Assembly: GCF_002127325.2 (NCBI RefSeq)
Contig: NC_035433.2
Span: 95,012,723 to 95,076,722 of the forward strand
Reading direction: 5' to 3'
From: Helianthus annuus
Lineage: Eukaryota; Streptophyta; Magnoliopsida; Asterales; Asteraceae
DNA length: 64,000 nucleotides
Shown piece after piece: positions 9,438 through 18,888 of the stretch. A program made the translations under genes and the position numbers. A model generated the notes under the pieces. It saw only the letters and a program-made list of their open reading frames with translations, made no database searches and had not been told where the DNA came from. Numbering within the stretch: the first letter of the stretch is position 1; every line of letters starts with the position of its first letter.

Positions 9438-9617
9438 TCTTTGTTTAAGTAGAATTTTTGACTAAGTCTATTATTTTGATGTTAGTAATAGACAATATCA
9501 CAGCTTCATAACGTAAAATGGTTATTGTTTATGCCTGCCTTAGTTTAACGTGCCCTTAGATCACATTAGGACTTCTTCCTTAGTATCATAACTTGCTCAT
9601 CTTATTTCCACTATCAG

Positions 9618-10455
9618 CACCAAATCAGGGGATTCCATCTTTGACTGGTGATAACTTTGCTGCATGGAAGGATGCTCTCATGCTTACGCTTGGGCTGCTG
9701 GATTTTGATTATGCTCTAAGGGAGAATAAGCCAGCGGACCTTACCACTCAGAGTACTGCTGCTGAGCAGATACTTCATGAAAAGTGGACTAGGTGTAACC
9801 GCATGTGTCTCATGTTTATGAAGCAGTCCATAAGCAATGCTATCAGGGGAGCTATTCTTGATTCTGAAGATGCTAAAACCTACTTGGCTTATGTGGAGGC
9901 GCAGTTCAAGGGGACGTCTAAAGCACACGCTAGTACCCTTATTCTCAAGCTGGTGACAACTAAGTATGATGGGAGGAGCGGCATTCGCGAGCCCATCATG
10001 ATGATGAATGACATGGCCAATAAGCTGAAGGGGCTGGAAATGGAAATCAGTGATGGTTTCCTTGTTCATTTCATCATTACTTCGCTTCTTTCGTCCTTTG
10101 AAGCATTCAAGATCAATTCAACACTCAGAAGGACAAATGGACAATGAGTGAACTGGTCGCTATGTGCGTCCAGGAGGAAGAGCGTATGAGGATGGATCGC
10201 CATACTGATGTTGCAAACTTCACTACCTCCAATTCTAAGAAAAGGAAGAACAATTATCAAAGGAAGGATGCTTCAAAAGTCCAAAGGCCTAATCCTAATA
10301 CAAGTGCACCTTCCAGCTCTAAGAACTCCTTAGGCAGTATCTGCTGCAAGTTCTGTAAAAAGACAGGACACATGCAGAAGGAATGCCCTGACTTTAAGGA
10401 TTGGCTGGCTAAGAAAGGTAACGATTATTTTATGATACTTGAGTCCTATAATTAA
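9618..10455 (+). pseudogene. gag of copia B (frameshifted)
   Basis: The capsid-like region (IPSLTGDNFAAWKDALML..., UBN2/Retrotran_gag type) is open from the predicted acceptor to 10147. The remainder, with NELISHC-like MSELVAMCVQEEERM and the CCHC knuckle CCKFCKKTGHMQKEC, is in another frame at 10144-10455. The break near 10110-10125 is a single-base-type phase change. Gag ends at a stop at 10453-10455, one phase away from protease, so a second break separates it from pol. Lys-rich basic stretch SKKRKNNYQRK precedes the knuckle. Confidence 0.88.
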
Positions 10456-11845
10456 ATGTTCCTGCTAATTCTTGGTGGTTTGATTCTGGTTCTATGGTTC
10501 ATGTTACCAATTCTACTCAGGGATTCCTTTCAATCCGGAAGCTGGAAAGAAACCAAAGAACGCTTAAGGTTGGGGATGATCGAGAATTAGAAGTGAAGGC
10601 CATTGGAACATTACAATTAGTTATGAAAACTGGTTTATGTATTAAACTTTATGATACCTTATATGTTCCTGAGGTAACTCGGAACCTTATATCAGGACCA
10701 AAGTTAGACATGGACGGTTTTATTGTTTCCCATGGTCATCGCAAACTCTCTATCCTCTATGATTCTGTTCTTTATGGTACTGGTGTTCTGGATGGTGGTC
10801 TCTATAGATCAGAACTAGAAGATAACTTTTCCAAATCTTTGTTGTCATATAACATTAATGAATCACTCACAAAGATGGAAGAGAAACGAGACTTAGAGAC
10901 TTCATCCATGTTGTGGCATCAGCGTTTAGGCCACATTTCAAAAGAACGATTAAATCGTCTCGTAAAGGATGAAGTCTTACCTCCTCTCGATTTCTCTGAT
11001 TTTGGAACATGTGTCAAATGTCTTAAAGGTAAAATGACATTAGCGAATAAGAAAGGTGCCACTAGGAGTTCTAATTTATTAGAACTCATTCATACTGACA
11101 TTAGTGGTCCCTACCAAATCGCTGGCATAACAGGACATACTTCATTTATCACTTTCATTGACGATTATTCTCGTTACATGTACTTGTATCTTATTAAGGA
11201 GAAATCTGAATCTCTTACAACTTTTAAAGATTATAAGGCTGAACTTGAAAAGCAATTAGATCGTCAGATTAAAGTTGTGAGATCAAATAGAGGCGGTGAG
11301 TATTATGGAAGACATACTGATGTGGGTCAAGCTCTTGGTCCATTTTATGAGTTTTGTAAGAGCCAGGGGATTGTGAACCAATACACCATGCCTGGTACAC
11401 CTCAGCAGAACGGAGTCGCTGAAAGAAGAAACCGTACCCTTATGAACATGGTGCGCAGTATGTTAGCCAACACTAATTTACCATTATTCCTCTGGACTGA
11501 AGCATTAAAAGCAGCTGTTCATATACTCAATATAGTTCCTTCTAAGTCTGTCCCTAAAACTCCTTATGAACTCTGGACAGGAAGGAAACCGAGTCTTAAA
11601 TATATGAAAGTATGGGGCTGCATTGCTGAAGCAAAACTTTACAATCCTTTCCTAAGGAAACTTGACCCTAAAACAGTTACCTGTTTCTTTATCGGGTATC
11701 CTGAGAACTCTAAGGGTTATCGTTTCTATTGTCCTTCCCATGTCACCCGTATTGTTGAAACCAAGCGTGCCGCGTTCCTAGAGGATTTCAAGGTCAGTGG
11801 GAGCAGTACCAACCCTTACGAAGAATTGGAAGAAGTACAAGACGC

Positions 11846-11858
11846 GGGGGGGGGGGGG
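11846..11858 (+). repeat. 13-base G homopolymer in pol linker
   Basis: GACGC is followed by 13 G and then AGAG, immediately before the tandem duplication. It encodes a Gly run in the integrase-RT linker. Length may be uncertain from sequencing. Confidence 0.9.
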
Positions 11859-11860
11859 AG

Positions 11861-12140
11861 AGATTCGTCGCTTACCATTACTCCAATTACTCCTCTTGTA
11901 CCCAATGCAACTACTGCACCTGAAGCTACTGCACCAACTCCAAATTCACCTCTACAATCAGAACCCATTATACCTCATGACGAAGGCACATCAAACGCTC
12001 AGATTCGTCGCTTACCATTACTCCGATTACTCCTCTTGTACCCAATGCAACTACTGCACCTGAAGCTACTACACCAACTCCAAATTCACCTCTACAATCA
12101 GAACCCATTATACCTCATGACGAAGGCACATCAAACGCTC
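11861..12140 (+). repeat. 140-bp tandem duplication in copia B pol
   Basis: 11861-12000 and 12001-12140 are near-identical (one C/G difference near 11885/12025 and a G/A near 11930/12070). Because 140 is not a multiple of three, the second copy puts the downstream RT out of frame. The duplicated segment is the Pro/Thr-rich linker between integrase and RT. Confidence 0.93.
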
Positions 12141-12238
12141 ATAACCAAGACAATGTTGTACCCGATAATCCACTCAGGAGGTCATCTAGGCAAAGAAGGC
12201 CTACTAATTGGGATGATTATGTTACCTACCTGACTGAA

Positions 12239-13834
12239 ATGGATCCCGGAAAGCTCAATGATCCTATCTCTTACAATGAAGCCATTAGCAGTGATCAGTC
12301 TTCTGAATGGAATAAAGCAATGATTGATGAGCTTGAATCCATGAAGAAAAATGACGTTTGGGATTTGGTAGAATTACCCAACGGAGTCAAACCCGTAGGA
12401 TGCAAATGGGTGTTCAAAACAAAACTGGATCCGAATGGGAACGTTGAACGCTACAAAGCGAGATTGGTTGCAAAGGGCTACACTAAAAAAGAGGGAATTG
12501 ATTATCAAGAGACGTTTTCACCTGTCTCTCGTAAAGATTCATTAAGGATCGTTATGGCCCTAGTAGCTCATTTCGATTTAGAGCTGCATCAGATGGACGT
12601 TAAAACCGCTTTCCTTAACGGAGACTTGGACGAAGATGTTTACATGAAGCAACCTGAAGGCTTTAAACCTGAAGGTCAGGAGCATCTAGTCTGTAAGTTG
12701 AAGAAATCCATTTACGGGTTAAAACAAGCATCACGTCAGTGGTACCTCAAGTTTGATGAAGTCATGAAGAGGCAAGGTTTTATGAAGAATCGAGTGGATC
12801 AATGCACCTACCTCAAGATGAGTGGGAGCAACTTTACTATACTTGTCCTTTATGTAGATGATATTCTATTGGCAAGTAATAGTTTAGACATGTTGCATGA
12901 GTCGAAGCGGTTACTCTCGCATAACTTCGACATGAAGGATCTTGGAGATGCTTCTTACGTCATTGGCATCAAAATTCACCGAGATAGAAACAAAGGGATC
13001 TTAGGATTGTCCCAGAAGGCTTACATAGATAGTGTCCTTACACGTTACAACATGCAACAGTGCAAACCCTCCGTCGCTCCAGTAGTTAAAGGAGATGTTT
13101 TCGGTTCATTCCAGTGTCCGACAACAGAGGTTGAGAAGGAGCAAATGAGCCAGATACCTTACGCGTCAGTAGTCGGGAGCTTGATGTATGCTCAAGTCTG
13201 TACTCGTCCAGATATCGCTTATATTGCTGGAATGCTAGGCCGTTATCAGACTAATCCTGGCTTAGATCACTGGAAAGCAGCTAAGAAGGTACTTCGATAT
13301 CTGCAAGGGACGAAAGACTATAAACTAACTTATAGAAGAAGTGATCATTTAGAACTGGTGGGCTATTCTGATTCTGACTTTGCCAAATGCAAAGATGACA
13401 AGAAATCCACTTCAGGCTATATCTTTATGTTAGCAGGCGGCCCTATCTCTTGGAAGAGTCATAAACAACAGTTGACCACAACTTCCACAATGATGGCAGA
13501 GTACATTGCTGTTTATAGCGCAACCTGTCGTGGAATGTTGCTTAGAAATCTGGTCACTGGACTCAAAATCGTTAATTCCATTTCTAGACCATTGAAGCTT
13601 TACTGTGATAATTCAGCTGCCATTAGTTTCTCGAACAGTAACAGTTCGACTGGAGCTGGTTTATATCTCGATACAAAATATCTATTTGTACGTGAACGAG
13701 TTGAGGAAAATAATCTTTGTATCGAGTATATTAGTACTAAGGATATGCTTGCGGATCCGATGACTAAAGGTCTCCCTCCTAAGGTTTACGAAGAACATGT
13801 TCGGAATATGGGATTTAGTAAAGACCTTATTTGA
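12239..13834 (+). pseudogene. RT-RNase H part of copia B pol
   Basis: A 531-residue frame with the complete copia reverse transcriptase (PVGCKWVFKTKLDPNG, HQMDVKTAFLNGDL, catalytic YVDDILLAS) and RNase H (GYSDSDFAKCKDD, MMAEYIAV, LYCDNSAAISF, TKDMLADPMTKGL). The frame is open about 100 nt upstream of the ATG, through a basic linker LRRSSRQRR, showing that it was once continuous with integrase. Catalytic residues look intact; expression is lost only through the upstream duplication. Confidence 0.92.
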
Positions 13835-14146
13835 GCATATTGTACTAGCTTATGTTTTATGATTAATGAAATTTCCTCAGTTTGATTTTGTATGTCTGTT
13901 AGAATATGTTGAACCGGTATAATGGCATATAGACAAATAAAGTTACAAATCAAACAAAGGGCTTACGCGTATTTTGATCATGATGATTAGGTTTTAAATT
14001 AAGACTATAGTATGATTAATGGGGGTCCTGAGTCGCATAATGATTCAACGGCTGTATTTTTCTGCTATAGTACTTGTTTAAGGCTAAAATGAGTGTTAAC
14101 TCCTGATCAGGCTTATCTAATACTCATAGTAAATGATTACTCGGCT
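13835..14146 (+). other. 3' noncoding region of copia B
   Basis: About 310 bp between the pol stop and the polypurine tract, AT-rich, with no ORF. Its last 44 bp are included in the 275-bp tandem duplication. Confidence 0.7.
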
Positions 14147-14652
14147 AAGTGGGAGAATGTAAGATTAAATATATTACGTATTGATATTTAATCTATAGCC
14201 ATCAAAATCATTTACATTATAGAGATCAAAATATATTATAACCTATTAAATAATTAGTTGGTAATTGTTGATGGACCATATTACCCTTATTAACTAATTA
14301 GGTTTCCTCCTGGGTGCTTATATAAGGAGAATTATGTGGAGGTTAAGGGGTTACTCAGTTACACAATTACACACACCCTGATCAGGCTTATCTAATACTC
14401 ATAGTAAATGATTACTCGGCTAAGTGGGAGAATGTAAGATTAAATATATTACGTATTGATATTTAATCTATAGCCATCAAAATCATTTACATTATAGAGA
14501 TCAAAATATATTATAACCTATTAAATAATTAGTTGGTAATTGTTGATGGACCATATTACCCTTATTAACTAATTAGGTTTCCTCCTGGGTGCTTATATAA
14601 GGAGAATTATGTGGAGGTTAAGGGGTTACTCAGTTACACAATTACACACACC
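14103..14652 (+). repeat. 275-bp tandem duplication across internal end and LTR start
   Basis: 14103-14377 is repeated at 14378-14652. Each unit holds the last 44 bp of the 3' noncoding region, the polypurine tract and the first 220 bp of the LTR. The join ACACACCC|CTGATCAGG has a CC microhomology. The result is three LTR starts: 7569, 14158 (truncated) and 14433 (full). Confidence 0.93.
14147..14157 (+). promoter_or_regulatory. Polypurine tract of copia B (first of two copies)
   Basis: AAGTGGGAGAA directly before TGTAAGATT. The tandem duplication adds a second identical tract at 14422-14432, next to the full 3' LTR. Confidence 0.85.
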
Positions 14653-14863
14653 CCATTAGCTATAACATCATAATTCGACCTCCTCTCCTAACCGATACCC
14701 TTTTCGGTTTTCTGAGTCCCCATCATTAGTCAGCACCCTAAGGAGGAACCAGATCACGATGACAAGCATGTCGAACTCCATTACTGGATTCTCCAACGCA
14801 CTGTCTGCTATAACATGTATGTTTTATTGTTTTCCTTCATGTATAAACAGAACTGAACCAACA
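14433..14863 (+). repeat. 3' LTR of copia B (431 bp)
   Basis: Full-length, TG...CA, followed by target duplication ACTTT. The base corresponding to the last exonic G of the predicted donor is T here (14816), reading ACAT|GTATG. Confidence 0.96.
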
Positions 14864-14868
14864 ACTTT

Positions 14869-15198
14869 ATGTGAACCCAAGACAAATACTCTTTTAAATT
14901 GCTCTTTATATGCTTAGAAGTTACCTAAAATACAACTAAGTATTGTTTAATGAGTTTCATAGACGATTAGTGACTCTAAAAGGATGAGGCATGCTTGTTT
15001 CACCTAACAAGTACTATGAAATACAAGAGGGTCTTCTTTTGGATTCAATCTTCCTTCTCCCATGTTCTCACATAACTTTCATTAGATATAGTAGCATACA
15101 CATATACAAGGGATTAGCCCCCTCTCACATCTATTTCATAGTGTAAAGAAGATCAAAAGTCTGAAATAGGCCACTTATTAGTTTTTTCGCAAATCAGA
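14869..15198. other. Intergenic upstream of the small ORF
   Basis: No coding or repeat signature found. It may contain the promoter of the 39-residue ORF, but no TATA box is convincing. Confidence 0.4.
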
Positions 15199-15318
15199 AT
15201 GAGAAAGACAAAACTGAAACTATCATTATTGTTAGTGTTCTTACTTTTGTTGTTCTCGTGTAGCAAAAAAGAAAAAGAACAAGAACAAAGAAGATTGATG
15301 GACGAACCTAATCTATAA
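15199..15318 (+). CDS. Candidate small secreted peptide precursor, 39 aa
   Basis: ATG to TAA encodes 39 residues: a basic start MRKTKLKLS, an 11-residue hydrophobic core rich in Leu/Val/Phe ending FSCS, then a charged tail KKEKEQEQRRL and the end MDEPNL. This is the layout of a signal peptide plus a short mature peptide, as in plant signalling peptide precursors. Flanks: pyrimidine-rich DNA upstream and AATGAATAA-type possible poly(A) signals near 15356. No family motif is recognised. A chance ORF or the first exon of a decayed gene remains possible. Confidence 0.4.
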   Translation: MRKTKLKLSLLLVFLLLLFSCSKKEKEQEQRRLMDEPNL

Positions 15319-15642
15319 CAACTAAAGGTTTATATTAGATTGCAGTTTGTCGTATAATGAATAATAGAGAAACATGATGTGTACCTGGTTTGGTTTGGTT
15401 TCTAATTTGAAAGGAAGGTCACCAGATTATCCAAGAAGTGTTGTAATAGTTGATTTGGAATGACCTTGCATTGTTGAATGACGAGAATGAAAACAAAATG
15501 CTTGCTTTTGGCATATAACAATTAATTGCTTGATGAATCATACATTTAATAAACTTCCAACAGTTTATTTGGCCACACATTTTTTTAACATTGTACTTTA
15601 CCACCTACCTGACATTTTTTAACATTTAATAATGTAATGTAA

Positions 15643-15672
15643 CTAGTTGGATTTTCGCGCTTCGCGGCGGGC
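15643..15672 (-). mobile_element. Helitron-type 3' terminus
   Basis: On the minus strand the sequence reads a GC-rich hairpin (CCGCG-AAG-CGCG core), an AT-rich spacer, then CTAG followed by T: the 3' signature of Helitrons (hairpin about 10 nt before CTRR, insertion 5' of T). The body would extend rightward; I could not find its 5' TC end and no Rep/helicase coding is visible nearby, so it would be a non-autonomous copy. Confidence 0.6.
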
Positions 15673-17044
15673 TTAAGGCTGGCATCAACTCGGTTCGTTA
15701 AACTATAGGTATGATACATGTACTCGGTATAACTACCAATAGAGATACGCCAAAAAATATATAGACACGTGTTTTACATTGATCGAAAACTATAGAAACA
15801 AATGCCGCATGTTATTCGGGCGGACATTGGTTCGATTAGTGTAACTCGCTATAGCATAAGTTGTACAGTACTAAAAAAATTCTATTATCAATACAACTAT
15901 ATTCAAAAATTTATTAAACGTTATTTCTATTACTAAAAAAAGAAAAGGGTAAATAGCTCACTTCAAAAAATCTAAACTACAAATAGCTAACTTCAAAAAA
16001 TCTAAACCACAAACTTTAATGACATGAATGTTTGTGCTTTGATCATTTGTACATTATTATTCTCAACTCGGTTTTGAGTAAACTTTATGTCTATACATAT
16101 ATAAAAATAAACATGTCACAATGACATACATCGAATTTTATTAAACGTCATATATTAATATTTATAAAAGGAAATATAATATATGTTAAAACTAATGTTG
16201 ATATGAAAATATTATAAAAATATTAAAGAATAGTAAAAAAGCCACACCTACATATGATATCAAAGAATAGTAAAAAAGCCACACCTACATATGATATCTA
16301 TATAATGAAAGTTTAGTTATTAATATCATTTTAATTTAATAAATAATAGGTTTTACTATAATATTAATTGACACATGTGCAAACAATGCAATTCAAATTG
16401 TACATTAGCTTTGATTATTTGTATTTTACTATGCATATGCATGTCTTTTGTAAATGTAGGGTATAAAAATGTTAGATAAAGTTGATAGAACCAATTTGAA
16501 TCCAATGTTATCTTTTACACAAAATAATCAAAATTTTCACACCTAATCAACCAAGTTATATGGTTTTGGTTTTATTGACCAAGTCATTCATGATGATTAG
16601 GATCGCTATATTTGAGAGGATTTAATGTGAAGAAGTGAATTCATTGATGCATCATGTAATCGACGGGATGGTGTGGTTTTATAACAACTATAACCGCACC
16701 ACCTTTGTGACAACCTTGACTTTTCGGACCAAAATCCCCCACACTAATTTCTTGCTTTCTATTTTTGACTTTGTTTTAGATCTTAGATTTGGATCTCACA
16801 TGCGATTTGGGTTGCAATAGTAATATACTAATATATGGGGCTCATTAGGTGAAACATGCATGGATTTTTTTTTTTCTTTTATATAAACGTGTGTTTACGG
16901 CTTTTCGAGTCTTGATTATTTTTACTATTTTATCTTATTTATTTTCCATGGTGTTATCTTATTTTATTCATATAATATTTATTGTAGCATCATTATGACG
17001 GATATACATCAAAAGCAAAGTAATCTATTTTATTGTGTTATGCA
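15673..17044. other. AT-rich noncoding DNA, possible Helitron body
   Basis: No genes. Two small tandem repeats lie within: 15951-15980/15981-16010 (30-bp unit, AAATAGCT...CTAAAC) and 16225-16261/16262-16298 (37-bp unit, AAAGAATAG...GATATC). Confidence 0.5.
16225..16298 (+). repeat. 37-bp perfect tandem duplication
   Basis: AAAGAATAGTAAAAAAGCC and the following 18 bases are repeated exactly once, ending GATATC. Confidence 0.9.
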
Positions 17045-17453
17045 TGGTTCGTTCGGTTCGTTTGTTATCCTCGACCAAAGTCGAAACCAAAGTCATCGGT
17101 TAGTCTATTTTATTAACCAATCGGTTTTCGGTTAATCACTTCGGTTTATCCGGTTAGATTGACGGTTTTTTGTTTGGTTCATTTAATTTAAGTGAATAGC
17201 AAAACCAATCTTGGGCTAAAACTTTTGCTTTGAAAAATATGAAATTAAGGTATAAAAACGTGAAATGAAGGTATAAATATATGAAATAGAGATATAAATA
17301 TGAAATATATGAACTGGAAGTATAAAAGCTAGAAATATATGAAGATATGAATGATTCGGTTCGGTTAAGCTAATTTTGGTTAAACGAGAGTTAAAAAATT
17401 TTGATAACTGGTTTTTGGTTAATTCAGTTTTCAGTTTCAGTTACTTCAGTTTT
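17045..17453. repeat. CGGTT/GGTTCG and TATAAAnATGAAAT low-complexity tract
   Basis: Short-period degenerate repeats: TTCGGTT variants at both ends and about seven GAAAT(A)xxAGGTATAAA units between 17230 and 17350. No coding content. Confidence 0.6.
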
Positions 17454-18535
17454 TGGTTGAGTTCACGTACGCTATACGCCTAGAGTTCAAAAGCACCAAC
17501 AATGAAGCAGAGTACGAAGCATTCTTGGCAGGCCTATGCGTAGAAATAAAAATGGGAGTGAAAATTATTGAAGCACAAATAGATTCATTACTAGTTGCAG
17601 GCCAGATAAATGGATTATATGATGCAAAGGGAGAGGTTACGCACTCTACCTAGAATAAGCAAAGTCGTTACTCCAACAATTCCAATCATTCAAAATCACT
17701 CATATCAATCGGAGTGAGAACAAACCAGCCGACGCACTAAGTAATCTTGCTTCAACGATTTTTCAACATCTAGCCAAAGATGTGCGCATCGAGGTGTTAA
17801 AAAACCCATTTGTCTCACTCCGGAAAGTAAACGTCATACATATGGGATCTTCGTCCTAGATGTCGCCATCATTATGTACCTACAGTTGGGAATCTTACCA
17901 GCAAACAAAGTAGAGGCCAGGAAAGTCCAACACAAAGCCATGCACTACCAAATGTCTGATGGTATCTTGTACATGAGGTCATACCTGGGACCCTTGCTGT
18001 GATGTGTAGACCCGGAAGATGCGAACTACCTCATTAGAGAGATACACGAAGGTATTTGTGGGATCCATGCAGGCCCACGCATGGTCGTTGCAAAAGTAAT
18101 GAACGTAGGCTATTGCTGGCCTGGGATGCATTTAGATGCAGTAAAAACCCTGAGAAAATGTGACGTATGCCAACACCATGCACCCAAGTCCCTCCGCCCC
18201 AAGAATGCCTTAGTTTCGGTCACGACAACATGGCCATTCCAACAATGGGGAATTGATATGGTTGGCCCATTCCCAGACGCCCCTGGGCAGTTAAATTTAT
18301 AATAGTCACAGTCGGCTACTTTACTAAATGGGTGGAGGCGAAAGCTTTGGCGTCTACAACAGCAATGGTGATACGAAAGTTCATATGGGAACATATCATA
18401 TGCCGATTTGGCATACCTCTGAGAATAGTCACCAATAATGGTACCAACTTTGCAGCAGAAGACTTACAAAATTGGCTTAGCGAACTGCATATCGAGCACG
18501 TCTTCTCATCGGTAGCGCACCCCAAGGCAATGGGT
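17454..18535 (+). pseudogene. Decayed Ty3 (Tat/Ogre-type) aRNH-integrase fragment
   Basis: 17454-17653 encodes an additional RNase H of the type found in Tat/Ogre elements (EFTYAIRLEFKSTNNEAEYEA, DSLLVAGQINGLYDAKG). After a stretch with stops, 18040-18302 shows the integrase zinc region and core (GIHAGPR, GYCWPGMHLDA, CDVCQHHAPK, WGIDMVGPFPD) and 18302-18535, in another frame, continues it (YFTKWVEAKAL, FIWEHIICRFG, NNGTNFAAEDLQNWL). The second integrase aspartate is Asn (TNNG). Similarity stops abruptly near 18535. LTRs were not found. Confidence 0.85.
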
Positions 18536-18888
18536 AGAAGGATTACTCGGTGTGTTTGGGAAGGGATGTGCGGAGAATGGTGGTGGGTTTGGTCGGCTCA
18601 GATCCATGATAAAATTTGTATAATGTAAGATGGTTGAGAGGTTTGGAGTTGGTTTGAATTAAAATGGTAAAAAAGGCTTATTTATAAGTTTTTTAAAGAA
18701 ATTAATTTTTTATTCCACATTAACAATCATATGATTTAAACGCTCCACAATTTTGTTCTCAAGAACATTTCACCCAAGGCGCCAAAGAATTCGGGGGGGG
18801 GGGGGGTCGGTGTCTAACGTCGGAGCCGCTGCCACATCACCTCCCTGACCCCTTCCCACACTCCACAAACCTTAATATTAATCCTTTC
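18536..18888. other. Noncoding stretch with 14-base G run
   Basis: No gene. A 14-G homopolymer sits at 18793-18806 after GAATTC. The junction with the Tat fragment at 18536 is abrupt. Confidence 0.5.

Larger units (their letters stand above)
7953..9617 (+). other. Predicted leader intron of copia B (1665 nt)
   Basis: GTATGT donor at 7953 and a pyrimidine-rich CTATCAG acceptor ending 9617. It would contain the primer site, the CTCGAG repeat array, GC-rich hairpins and CCAAAGCTGA repeats. Unspliced RNA would be the genome that is reverse transcribed; spliced RNA would be the messenger. Inferred from splice consensus and phase only. Confidence 0.55.
10452..12233 (+). pseudogene. Protease-integrase part of copia B pol
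   Basis: Open from 10452; the protease active site [11 protein letters not shown] lies just upstream of the first ATG at 10494. The integrase follows: [10 protein letters not shown], zinc ligands [16 protein letters not shown], then [10 protein letters not shown] and QNGVAERRN. The second catalytic aspartate of the DDE triad (RSD in relatives) is asparagine here, codon AAT at 11286-11288, so this integrase should be dead. The last 80 or so residues are frame-shifted nonsense caused by a 140-bp tandem duplication. Confidence 0.9.
7569..14863 (+). mobile_element. Ty1/copia LTR retrotransposon B (Tork-like)
   Basis: LTRs of 431 bp at 7569-7999 and 14433-14863 are flanked by the 5-bp duplication ACTTT (7564-7568, 14864-14868). 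The LTRs differ at three positions that I found (about 0.7 percent), indicating a young insertion. Internal order: primer site, 1.6-kb leader, gag, protease, integrase, RT, RNase H, polypurine tract. The coding region is broken by two frameshifts in gag/pro and a 140-bp tandem duplication in pol, and the 3' end carries a 275-bp tandem duplication, so this copy is non-autonomous. The lineage is inferred from the pol motifs. Confidence 0.96.
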
